Positions 56,602-64,000 of a stretch of DNA of 64,000 nucleotides are shown here, piece by piece. Each line of letters starts with the position of its first letter. The stretch's first letter is position 1. A program made the translations under genes and the position numbers. Origin of the DNA: Streptomyces brasiliensis. Lineage in GTDB: Bacteria; Actinomycetota; Actinomycetes; Streptomycetales; Streptomycetaceae. The stretch lies in the NCBI RefSeq assembly GCF_014647875.1, contig NZ_BMQA01000008.1, positions 1-64,000 on the forward strand, written 5' to 3'. The notes under the pieces were generated by a model, which saw nothing but the letters and a program-made list of their open reading frames with translations, was not told where the DNA came from and did no database searches.

Positions 56602-59600
56602 GTGCGGGGGACATGGGAGGCCGACGGGGGCGCTGGGGGCGACGGATCTGACGGAGGCGAGCGGCTGGGGAACCGAGACGGCGACCGACCGGACCGCCAC
56701 CATCACGACCGCACCGACCGGCAGGGGCGTCCGAGCGACCGACCGGACACTCCCGGGCCCGGTGCAACGGGCCCGCCGAGCAGCAGGAAGGGCGACCGTG
56801 CCGCTCGGGCGGAGGTCCCCCGGCACGAAGACACGGAACGGGCACCGCACCGGCACGGTGACCGGCTGGGCGCTTTCCTGCGCGTGCTCAAAGGGGCCGG
56901 GTACGACCTCGATCCTCATGAAGTGCTGGACGTGCTGTGGCTGGCCGGAAGACTGCCCCGGGGCGGAGACGGGCTGCCGTTGCATCGCGTGCTGCGCCGG
57001 GCCGGTCCCTCCGTGCGGCTCCCCCCACCCCAGGAGTCACCCGCCGCCGAGAGCGCCCAGGAGCCCGACGGCCCGCCCGACGGTGCCGAACTGCCCGGTC
57101 TCAGCATGCCCGAACTGCACGCGGCATCCCTGCCTCCCTCTCTGCCCGACCTGCCGCAGGTGCCGCCCACGCCGGAACCGGGCAAGCCCGCCCTCCCTCT
57201 GCTCGTGCCGGAGGAGAAGGCCCTGCGCGACGAGCTGGTCATCGGGCGCGCTCTGCGCCCGCTCAAACGGAAGCGGCCAAGCCCCCGGCTGCTCGAACTG
57301 GACGAGGCTGCCACGGCGGCCCAGCTCGCCGAAACGCGGCTGCCGGACGTCGTGCTGCGCCCCACCCGGGAGCGCTGGCTGAACCTGGTCCTGGTCGTCG
57401 ACGACGGTCTGTCGATGCTGCTCTGGCACCGGCTGACCTCGGAGCTGCTGACCACGCTGCAGCGGCTCGGCGCCTTCCGGGCGATACACGTCCGTGGCAT
57501 GGACACCCGCACTCCGGGAGGCCCCGTCCTGCGCGGCCACCCCTTCGACCCGGAGAGTTCCACTCTGTCCCCCTCGGTGCTGCACGACCCCTCCGGCCGG
57601 ACGCTCGTCCTGGTCGTCAGCGACGGCATGGGCTCCGGCTGGCGGGGCGGCGCGGTGCACGACGTGCTGCTGCAGTGGGCCGACCAGGGCCCCGTCGCCG
57701 TCCTGCACACCCTGCCACCGGCCCTGTGGGACGGCTCCGGCATCCAGGCCGACCGCTGGCAGGCCACCACCCGCAGGCCCGGAGGCGCCAACACGTCCTG
57801 GGAGATCACCGACCGTGTGCTGCCCAGAGAGCTGGTCGAGTTCACCGGCGTGCCCATCCCGGTCCTGCAGCCGACGGGCGCCTCCCTGCGCACCTGGGCC
57901 GGCCTGCTGACCTCGCCCGGAACCACCGTCGAACTCCCGATGCTGGCCCGACCGCGGCGGCTCGCGCCGGTCGCCTCCCCCGAGGTGGGCAGCCTTCAGC
58001 ACTTCCGGGACGCGGCCTCACCGGAGGCGTACCGGCTCGCGGCCCATCTCGCTGCGGTCTCACCGGTCTCGGTCCCGGTGATGCGATTGGTGCAGTCGGC
58101 GGTGCCCTGGGAGGCCCGTACCACCCATCTCGCGGAGGTGTTCCTGGGTGGCCTCATCCACCCGTATCCGGCACCGGTTCCGGGTCCGCTGCCCGCCAAG
58201 CACCGGGTGTTCGACTTCACCGAGGACTGCAAGACGGCCCTCCTGGACGCCGTACCGAGCGGCGAACTCCTGCGCACCAGCCGCCGTATCGGCCGCCGTC
58301 TGGAACAACTGGCCGGTCGTTCACCGGACTTCCCGGCCTGGCTCGCCCACCCCGAGGGTGCCGAACGGCTCCCCAGCGCGTCTTCCTCCTTCACTGCTGT
58401 CGAACGGCGGCTGATGGCCCGGTTCGGGGTGAGCGTGCCGTCGCCCCTGGCGGCGCCCGAGCCCCCGCCCCGGGTGGTGCGCCCACCGGTGTGGAACGCG
58501 CTGACGTCGCAGGATCCGACCGTGCTCGGACCCTATGCGTTGCGCGGCCGCCGTCCCGGACGGCGCACCGTCGTCTACCTCGGCTACGCCCCGTACCACG
58601 GTGAGGTCGCGCTGCGCACCGTACGCCCCGAACTCCCGCCGTCCACCGCTCGCTTGCTGGAAACCGAGGCGGAGGCGCTGCGCCGGATGAACGGCCGGTA
58701 CGCGCCGGAACTGCTCGACAGCGGACAGGACGGCCGGACCCGGTGGATCGCTGTACGGCTGTTCCCGTCGGCCGGGGGCGCCAATGCCCAGCCGCCGCGG
58801 CTGAGCGACCTGCTGGCCTACGTCGGCCCGGACCAGGCCGGGGCTTTCGACCTGCTCACCAGCCTCCAGCTCAGCTGGCACCTGGCCTCGGCCCTGAGCA
58901 TCTGCCACCTCAACGAACTCGTGCCCGCCGACCTCTCTCCCGACTCCGTTGTGGTCCTCGAGCGGACCGTGCTGCTGACAGGGCTGTCGGACTGCGCGGT
59001 CGACGGCGAGTTCCAGGGCTCCGGGGCCCCGCCCACCAAGGAGGGCAACATCCGGGACCTGGGCGAGTTGCTCCGGCTGGTCAGCAGCCGCCCGCGCGCC
59101 CCGCTGCCCGGTGTGCCCGAGGGCATGCAGCGCTGGTCCGGCGACACCTGGCAACCGCTTCGGGACCTCGTTTTCAGATGTCTCGATCCCGATCCGTCGG
59201 TGCGGCCCTCGGCCGGTGAGGTGGCCGACAAGCTGGCGCAGTACGTGGCCATCGCGGCGGCGATGAGGGGCGGGACGGCGGCGGCCGGCCCAGGAGAGCC
59301 CGACCGGGAGCGCGAGCCTGCCGCGGAGCGTCCGCTCGCGCCCGAAGCCAGGAACCGGTACCTGAGCACGGACCACGACCCGTCGGCCGGTGCACGCCCG
59401 GCACCGCGACCGCCGTCCTTCGGTCTGTTCGGCGGTGCGGGCCGCACCCACAAACTCGCCCTCGTGCGCCACCCCCTCACCCGCAGCCGACGCATCACGG
59501 TGGTGGGGGTCCAGCCGCACTCCGGCCGGGTCACGACGACCGTCGTCCTCGGCTCGCTGTTCGTCGCGCTGCGCGCCCAGGTGGCCCTGGCGCTCGACGG

Positions 59601-60216
59601 CGCGCCCACCGCCGGTGATCTGCACATCCACCTCCCGCCGGACGCGACCTCGACCCCACGCAGGCTGACCGGGCTGGCACCGGACGCGTCCTACGAGGAA
59701 ATCCGGCGCCACACGAGCCTGCTGCCCTCGGGCCTGGAGGTGCTGGCGCACCGCGCCCTCCGCGCCACGCCGAGCCCCGCCCACGCCGAGGAGTACCGCC
59801 ACATCATGGCCCTGGTGACCCGGCACTACCCGGTCGTCATCAACGACTGGGCGGCGCTCCGGCTCGACGCCTCCGCCGACGTGGTGCTGGAACAGACGGA
59901 CCAGTTGATCGTCTGCTGCACGCCCGCGCACGCCGTCGACCTCACCGGCCGACTCCTCGACCAGCTGCGCGAACGGGGCTGGCGACGGCTCGCCGGCGGT
60001 GCCGTGATCGCCGTGACCCTCACGGGGGCCAATGAGTCCACGGCGGGGATCAGGACGGGCCTGATCGACCGGCATCGCGACACCGTCGTGATCCCCTACG
60101 ACCCGCACCTCTCCGAGCCCCGCGCACTGGACCTGACCCGCCTCAGGTCCCGCACCGCGAACGCCTTCCTGGACCTCGCCGCACTGGTGATGACGGACCC
60201 GGAAACCGCCGGCTGA
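56602..60216 (+). CDS. giant SAV_2336-type protein: vWA-like, pseudokinase-like and degenerate MinD-like modules
   Basis: 1204 aa, GTG start three bases after the ATPase stop. Gly/Arg-rich tail (1-82); SAV_2336 N-terminal helical domain (~83-140, LRVLKGAGYDLDPHEVLDVLWLAGRLP); Pro-rich linker; vWA-like domain (~255-425) with VVDDGLS (267-271, DxGxS in place of DxSxS) and VVSDGMGSGW; middle domain (~460-610). Residues ~641-885 look like a Ser/Thr kinase with key residues lost: VALRTV (Arg for the ATP-binding Lys), VPADLSPDSV in place of HRDLKPxN, LTGLSDC in place of DFG. Residues ~950-1200 resemble ParA/MinD ATPases (ITVVGV, TTTVVLGSLFVALR, VALALDG) with a broken Walker A (QPHSGRVTT). It is likely a scaffold or sensor for the protease and MoxR ring. 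Confidence 0.8.
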   Translation: MRGTWEADGGAGGDGSDGGERLGNRDGDRPDRHHHDRTDRQGRPSDRPDTPGPGATGPPSSRKGDRAARAEVPRHEDTERAPHRHGDRLGAFLRVLKGAGYDLDPHEVLDVLWLAGRLPRGGDGLPLHRVLRRAGPSVRLPPPQESPAAESAQEPDGPPDGAELPGLSMPELHAASLPPSLPDLPQVPPTPEPGKPALPLLVPEEKALRDELVIGRALRPLKRKRPSPRLLELDEAATAAQLAETRLPDVVLRPTRERWLNLVLVVDDGLSMLLWHRLTSELLTTLQRLGAFRAIHVRGMDTRTPGGPVLRGHPFDPESSTLSPSVLHDPSGRTLVLVVSDGMGSGWRGGAVHDVLLQWADQGPVAVLHTLPPALWDGSGIQADRWQATTRRPGGANTSWEITDRVLPRELVEFTGVPIPVLQPTGASLRTWAGLLTSPGTTVELPMLARPRRLAPVASPEVGSLQHFRDAASPEAYRLAAHLAAVSPVSVPVMRLVQSAVPWEARTTHLAEVFLGGLIHPYPAPVPGPLPAKHRVFDFTEDCKTALLDAVPSGELLRTSRRIGRRLEQLAGRSPDFPAWLAHPEGAERLPSASSSFTAVERRLMARFGVSVPSPLAAPEPPPRVVRPPVWNALTSQDPTVLGPYALRGRRPGRRTVVYLGYAPYHGEVALRTVRPELPPSTARLLETEAEALRRMNGRYAPELLDSGQDGRTRWIAVRLFPSAGGANAQPPRLSDLLAYVGPDQAGAFDLLTSLQLSWHLASALSICHLNELVPADLSPDSVVVLERTVLLTGLSDCAVDGEFQGSGAPPTKEGNIRDLGELLRLVSSRPRAPLPGVPEGMQRWSGDTWQPLRDLVFRCLDPDPSVRPSAGEVADKLAQYVAIAAAMRGGTAAAGPGEPDREREPAAERPLAPEARNRYLSTDHDPSAGARPAPRPPSFGLFGGAGRTHKLALVRHPLTRSRRITVVGVQPHSGRVTTTVVLGSLFVALRAQVALALDGAPTAGDLHIHLPPDATSTPRRLTGLAPDASYEEIRRHTSLLPSGLEVLAHRALRATPSPAHAEEYRHIMALVTRHYPVVINDWAALRLDASADVVLEQTDQLIVCCTPAHAVDLTGRLLDQLRERGWRRLAGGAVIAVTLTGANESTAGIRTGLIDRHRDTVVIPYDPHLSEPRALDLTRLRSRTANAFLDLAALVMTDPETAG

Positions 60217-60250
60217 TCACAGCGGTCGTGCGCTTCTCGCCCCGAGCCGC

Positions 60251-61084
60251 TCACCGGATCACGTGCTCCACGAACCGCGCCGTCGTCTCCGCGAGCACCT
60301 CGCGGCCGTCGCGTGCCCACAGTTCCTCGTTGAAGAGTTCGACCTCGATGGGGCCGGTGTAGCCCGCCGCCTCGACGTGGCCCTTCCACTCCCGCATGTC
60401 GATCGCGCCGTTCCCGATCTGACCGCGGCCGTCGAGGACGCCCTTCGGCAGTGGTGTGGTCCAGTCGGCGAGTTGGAAGGTGTGGATGCGGCCGGTCGCA
60501 CCCGCTCGTGCGATCTGCGCCGGCGCCGTGTCGTCCCACCAGATGTGGTACGTGTCCACCGCGACGCCCACCTGCTCGGCGGGGAAGCGTTCCGCGAGGT
60601 CCAGGGCCTGGGACAGGGTCGAGACCACACAGCGGTCGGCGGCGTACATGGGGTGCAGCGGCTCGATGGCCAGGCGCACGCCGTGCCGCTCCGCGTACGG
60701 GCCCAACTCCCCCAGTGCGTCCGCGATCCGCTCCCGCGCGCCGTGCAGGTCCTTCGAGCCCGGCGGCAGGCCGCCCGAGACCAGGACCAGGGTGTCCGTG
60801 CCCAGCCTTGCCGCCTCCTCGATCGCCCGGCGGTTGTCGGTCAGGGCCCGGGACCGCTCCTGCGGGTCGATCGCCGTGAAGAAGCCGCCTCGGCACAGGG
60901 TCGTCACCGTCAGACCCGTGTCCATGATCAGTTTCGCCGTCTCCTCGAGACCGTACGACTGGACCGGTTCGCGCCAGAGGCCGACCCCTGGCACTCCCAA
61001 CTCGACGCATGCATCCACCAGTTCCGGCATGGATAGCTGTTTGACCGTCATCTGGTTGATGGAGAAGCGGGCCAGGTCGCTCAT
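60251..61084 (-). CDS. TIM-barrel sugar isomerase/epimerase
   Basis: 277-aa xylose-isomerase-like barrel. Metal ligands of the family: Glu in LAIEPLHPMYA, Asp in VAVDTYHIWWD, His in IHTFQLADW, Glu in IEVELFNEE. Start overlaps the stop of the DUF993 gene by four bases (ATGA), making it the last gene of a three-gene operon with an oxidoreductase. It probably isomerises, epimerises or dehydrates a keto-sugar made by the dehydrogenase. The 3' end faces the giant SAV_2336-type gene across 34 bases. Confidence 0.85.
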   Translation of the reverse strand: MSDLARFSINQMTVKQLSMPELVDACVELGVPGVGLWREPVQSYGLEETAKLIMDTGLTVTTLCRGGFFTAIDPQERSRALTDNRRAIEEAARLGTDTLVLVSGGLPPGSKDLHGARERIADALGELGPYAERHGVRLAIEPLHPMYAADRCVVSTLSQALDLAERFPAEQVGVAVDTYHIWWDDTAPAQIARAGATGRIHTFQLADWTTPLPKGVLDGRGQIGNGAIDMREWKGHVEAAGYTGPIEVELFNEELWARDGREVLAETTARFVEHVIR

Positions 61085-62250
61085 TGGGTCACCCCGTACA
61101 GGGCCAGGAGGGTCTTCATGCGGTTCTCGGCCAGGGCCGGGTCGGGGAACAGGCCCAGGCCGTCGGCCAGTTCGTAGGCTCGGGCGAGGTGTGGAAGGGA
61201 GCGGACCGACTGGAGGCCGCCGAGCATCGCGAAGTGGGACTGGTGGCCGGACAGCCAGGCCAGGAGAACCACGCCCGTCTTGTAGAAACGGGTGGGGGGT
61301 CGGAAGAGGTGGCGGGACAACTCGACCGTGGGGTCCAGGAGGGTGCGGAAGCCCGCCGCGTCACCCGTGTCCAGCCGACGCACCGCCTGCGCCGCCAGTG
61401 CGGCCAGCGGGTCGAAGATTCCGAGCAGCGCGTGGCTGAAGCCCTCCTCGTCGCCCGCGATCAGTTCGGGGTAGTTGAAGTCGTCCCCCGTGTAACAGCG
61501 CACACCGTCCGGCAACTTGCGGCGCAGGTCGATCTCGCGTCGGGCGTCCAGCAGCGACACCTTGATGCCGTCCACCTTCTCGGGGTGGGCGGCGATCACC
61601 TCCAGGAAGGTGTGGGCGGCCGCGTCCAGGTTCGTCGAGCCCCAGTAGCCCTCCAGCGCAGGGTCGAACATCGGGCCCAGCCAGTGCAGGACCACCGGTT
61701 CGGAGCTCTGGCGGAGCAGGTGGCCGTAGACCTCCAGGTAGTCGCCGCGGTCCTTGGCGACCGCGGCCAGTGCGCGGGAGGCCATCAGGACCGCCTGGGC
61801 GCCTGCTTCCTCCACGAGCGCCAGTTGCTCCTCGTAGGCGGCTCGGATCTGCCCGAGCGTGTACGGGTAGCCGAACTCGGTGGCCGGCAGCTGGTCGGTG
61901 CCGACGCCGCAGACGATCCTGCCGCCGGCCGCCCGCGCCTCGGCGGCGCTGCGCCGGATCAGCTCCGCCGCGCCCGCCCAGTCCAGCCCCATCCCGCGCT
62001 GGGCCGTGTCCATCGCCTCGGCGACCCCCAGTCCGTGGGACCACAGATGGCGGCGGAAGGCGAGGGTGGCGTCCCAGTCGACGGCGGCGGGTGTGCCCGG
62101 GGACACGTCGGCGAAGGGGTCGGCCACGACGTGCGCCGCCGCGAAGACCGTACGAGAGGAGAAGCGGGTGCCCGGGGTCAGGTCCAGCGGCTCGGTGCGG
62201 GGCTCATAGGTCCGCAACCGGCCTTCCTCGTCCGGGATTCGGATGCTCAC
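61081..62250 (-). CDS. DUF993 protein (dihydrodipicolinate synthase-like aldolase)
   Basis: 389 aa from GTG 62250, overlapping the oxidoreductase stop (GTGA); longer frames run inside that gene. N-terminal RIPDEEGRLRTYEP, RTVFAAAHVVADPFAD, then a TIM-barrel of the DHDPS/NAL type: GVGTDQLPA, AYEEQLALVEEAGAQAVLMASRAL, VLHWLGPMFDPALEGYW, KVDGIKVSLLD (probable Schiff-base lysine) and YTGDDFNYPELIAGDEEG. Family members sit in sugar catabolic clusters and are assumed to be aldolases or dehydratases; no reaction is proven to my knowledge. Confidence 0.8.
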   Translation of the reverse strand: MSIRIPDEEGRLRTYEPRTEPLDLTPGTRFSSRTVFAAAHVVADPFADVSPGTPAAVDWDATLAFRRHLWSHGLGVAEAMDTAQRGMGLDWAGAAELIRRSAAEARAAGGRIVCGVGTDQLPATEFGYPYTLGQIRAAYEEQLALVEEAGAQAVLMASRALAAVAKDRGDYLEVYGHLLRQSSEPVVLHWLGPMFDPALEGYWGSTNLDAAAHTFLEVIAAHPEKVDGIKVSLLDARREIDLRRKLPDGVRCYTGDDFNYPELIAGDEEGFSHALLGIFDPLAALAAQAVRRLDTGDAAGFRTLLDPTVELSRHLFRPPTRFYKTGVVLLAWLSGHQSHFAMLGGLQSVRSLPHLARAYELADGLGLFPDPALAENRMKTLLALYGVTQ

Positions 62251-63398
62251 AGCGTGACCTCCGGTACCTCGATACGGCGGCCTTCGGCCGAGGACTTCAG
62301 GCCCAGCTCGGCCAGTTGGACGCCGCGGGCGCCGGCAAGGAGGTCCCAGTGGTACGGGGCGTCGGCGTAGACGTGCCTGAGGAACAGCTCCCACTGGGCC
62401 TTGAAGCCGTTGGCGAAGTCCTGGTTGTCCGGGATCTCCTGCCACTGGGCGCGGAAGGCCTCGGGGGTGGGGAGGTCCGGGTTCCAGACCGGTTTGGGGG
62501 TCGTCGAGCGGTGCTGGACACGGCACTTGCGCAGGCCCGCCACCGCCGAGCCCTCCGTACCGTCCACCTGGAACTCGACCAGCTCGTCACGGTTGACCCG
62601 GACCGCCCAGGAGGAGTTGATCTGGGCGACCACACCGCCCTCCAGCTCGAAGATGCCGTACGCCGCGTCGTCCGCCGTGGCGTCGTACGGCTTGCCCTGC
62701 TCGTCCCAGCGTTGCGGGACATGGGTGGTGGCCAGGGCCTGGACGGAGGTGACGCGGCCGAAGAGTTCATGGAGGACGTACTCCCAGTGCGGGAACATGT
62801 CGACGACGATGCCGCCGCCGTCCTCGGCGCGGTAGTTCCAGGAGGGCCGCTGGGCGGGCTGCCAGTCGCCCTCGAAGACCCAGTAGCCGAACTCGCCCCG
62901 CACGGACAGGACCCGGCCGAAGAAGCCGCCGTCGACCAGGCGCTTCAGCTTCAGCAGGCCCGGGAGGAAGATCTTGTCCTGGACCACGCCGTGCTTGATT
63001 CCCTTCTCCTGGGCCAGGCGGGCCAGCTCGAGGGCCCCGGCCAGGCCGGTGGCCGTGGGCTTCTCCGTGTAGACGTGCTTGCCGGCCGCTATCGCCTTCT
63101 TGATCGACTCCTCGCGGGCCGAGGTGACCTGGGCGTCGAAGTAGATGGCGACGGACGGGTCGGCCAGGACCGCGTCCAGGTCCGTCGACCAGTGTTCGAG
63201 GCGGTGCTGCTCGGCCAGCGCCCGTACGGCGTGCTCGCGGCGGCCGACCAGGACCGGTTCGGGCCACAGCACGGTGCCGTCGCCGAGGTCGAGGCCGCCC
63301 TGCTCGCGCAGGGCGAGGATGGACCGGACGAGGTGCTGTCGGTGGCCCATGCGTCCGGTCACGCCGTTCATGGCGATACGCACCGTCTTGCGTGTCAC
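62247..63398 (-). CDS. Gfo/Idh/MocA-family oxidoreductase
   Basis: 383-aa NAD(P)-dependent sugar dehydrogenase. GTG start with GAAGGGA upstream. N-terminal Rossmann region RIAMNGVTGRMGHRQHL; the family motif EKP in KHVYTEKPTATGLAGAL holds the catalytic Lys; the second catalytic part is in DMFPHWEYVLHELF. First gene of a three-gene operon (with DUF993 and TIM-barrel genes) divergent from a LacI-type regulator. It likely oxidises a hydroxyl of a sugar or cyclitol; inositol-related substrates are possible, since the iol operon lacks a dehydrogenase, but sequence alone cannot tell. Confidence 0.88.
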   Translation of the reverse strand: MTRKTVRIAMNGVTGRMGHRQHLVRSILALREQGGLDLGDGTVLWPEPVLVGRREHAVRALAEQHRLEHWSTDLDAVLADPSVAIYFDAQVTSAREESIKKAIAAGKHVYTEKPTATGLAGALELARLAQEKGIKHGVVQDKIFLPGLLKLKRLVDGGFFGRVLSVRGEFGYWVFEGDWQPAQRPSWNYRAEDGGGIVVDMFPHWEYVLHELFGRVTSVQALATTHVPQRWDEQGKPYDATADDAAYGIFELEGGVVAQINSSWAVRVNRDELVEFQVDGTEGSAVAGLRKCRVQHRSTTPKPVWNPDLPTPEAFRAQWQEIPDNQDFANGFKAQWELFLRHVYADAPYHWDLLAGARGVQLAELGLKSSAEGRRIEVPEVTL

Positions 63399-63494
63399 AT
63401 CGTTCCCTTCGTCCGCCAGGAGCCGGCCGCCGCCGCTGCCGCGGCCGTTGCAGCGAGCGCCGTACCGCCGAAGCCGGTCCGGCCGGCATGCAGC

Positions 63495-63502
63495 AAGCGC
63501 TT
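63495..63502. promoter_or_regulatory. LacI-type operator core between the divergent genes
   Basis: AAGCGCTT, a perfect palindrome in the context GCAAGCGCTTTC, close to the common LacI-family operator. It lies 97 bp before the oxidoreductase start and 143 bp before the LacI-type gene, and could control both. Confidence 0.65.
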
Positions 63503-63645
63503 TCTACACGCAGAGAAGCTAGCCTCTCACCAGTGGTCTCTACAAGACCGTGACGATGTCGAGTCGTTCGAGGGGGCGAACAACTCAGGCCGGTGGCCTT
63601 ATGGTCTGCACGACGTGACTTGATGCGCGACCGGAGGACGACGAG

Positions 63646-64000
63646 ATGACGGTGACCCTGGCGGACGTGGCGGCCCGCGCCCAGGTCTCGCCCGCGACGG
63701 TGTCGCGCGTGCTGAACGGCAACTACCCCGTGGCCACCTCCACTCGGGAGCGTGTGCTGCGGGCCGTGGACGAGCTGGACTACGTCCTCAACGGTCCCGC
63801 GAGCGCCCTCGCCGCGGCCACCTCCGACCTCGTCGGCATCCTGGTCAACGACATCGCGGACCCCTTCTTCGGGATCATGGCGAGCGCGATCCAGTCGGAG
63901 ATCGGCGGGCCCGGCGGGCGCGCGGGCGGCGAACGGCTGGCCGTGGTCTGCAACACCGGGGGTTCGCCCGAGCGGGAACTGACGTATCTGACCCTGCTCC
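63646..64000 (+). CDS. LacI-family regulator, cut by the window end
   Basis: N-terminal 118 residues of a LacI-type regulator: VTLADVAARAQVSPATVSRVLNGNYPVATSTRERVLRAVDELDYV (HTH and hinge), then VGILVNDIADPFFGIMASAIQSE (start of the effector domain). ATG at 63646 with GGAGGA upstream. Divergent from the oxidoreductase operon, which it probably controls through the AAGCGCTT site. The remainder lies outside. Confidence 0.9.
   Translation, partial: MTVTLADVAARAQVSPATVSRVLNGNYPVATSTRERVLRAVDELDYVLNGPASALAAATSDLVGILVNDIADPFFGIMASAIQSEIGGPGGRAGGERLAVVCNTGGSPERELTYLTLL

Overview
This window is high-GC DNA of the Streptomyces type. The evidence is the pairing of three rodlin genes with three chaplin genes (coat proteins of Streptomyces aerial hyphae), codon use dominated by G/C third positions, frequent GTG/TTG starts, and a gene order (chaplin, rodlins, acyl-CoA ligase, inositol genes, copZ-copA, citrate synthase, recD2-like helicase, ribose operon) that I remember as resembling the S. 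coelicolor SCO27xx region. I see no tRNA, rRNA, insertion sequence, integrase or CRISPR array, so it reads as chromosomal core to sub-core.

Left part (0-13 kb): a D-2-hydroxyacid dehydrogenase, a large secreted protein of unknown function, a membrane-anchored SpoIIE-type phosphatase with its own anti-sigma-type ATPase domain, a DUF2079 membrane protein, a family 2 glycosyltransferase, a secreted collagen-like protein with about 80 Gly-X-Y triplets, and a VKOR-type disulfide enzyme coupled to a small protein.

Surface-coat cluster (12.8-17.5 kb): two small secreted proteins, three chaplins (one a cell-wall-anchored form with only one chaplin domain) and three rodlins that share a stretch of at least 117 identical bases. 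Next come a long-chain acyl-CoA ligase, a VWA lipoprotein, an ABC permease with an unusual hydrolase-ABC ATPase fusion, a frameshifted acetyltransferase and an amino-acid permease.

Inositol region (27-34.2 kb): an operon iolC - aldolase - iolB - iolD - mmsA diverges from an IolE-like TIM-barrel gene across back-to-back -35 boxes with a small palindrome between them. Together these genes would take inosose to acetyl-CoA and CO2; an inositol dehydrogenase and a dedicated transporter are not in the window.

Middle (34.6-47 kb): a small MerR-type HTH protein, a GNAT acetyltransferase, a zinc alcohol dehydrogenase, an MMPL exporter divergent from a TetR regulator, copper efflux copZ-copA behind a CsoR-type operator, an 816-bp gene-poor stretch, citrate synthase and a RecD2-like helicase.

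Right part: a LacI-regulated ribose operon (rbsA, a fused permease/binding protein, rbsK, rbsD); then a tight four-gene locus at 53.1-60.2 kb (Trypco1-like protein, trypsin-VMAP protease, MoxR-type AAA ATPase, giant SAV_2336-type protein with vWA-like, pseudokinase-like and degenerate MinD-like modules). This is the best candidate for an incompletely described system, a predicted NTP-dependent conflict or signalling system. Its protease gene carries the only in-frame TTA (bldA-dependent) codon I found in the window. The window ends with a three-gene sugar catabolic operon of unknown substrate, divergent from a LacI-type regulator cut by the window edge.
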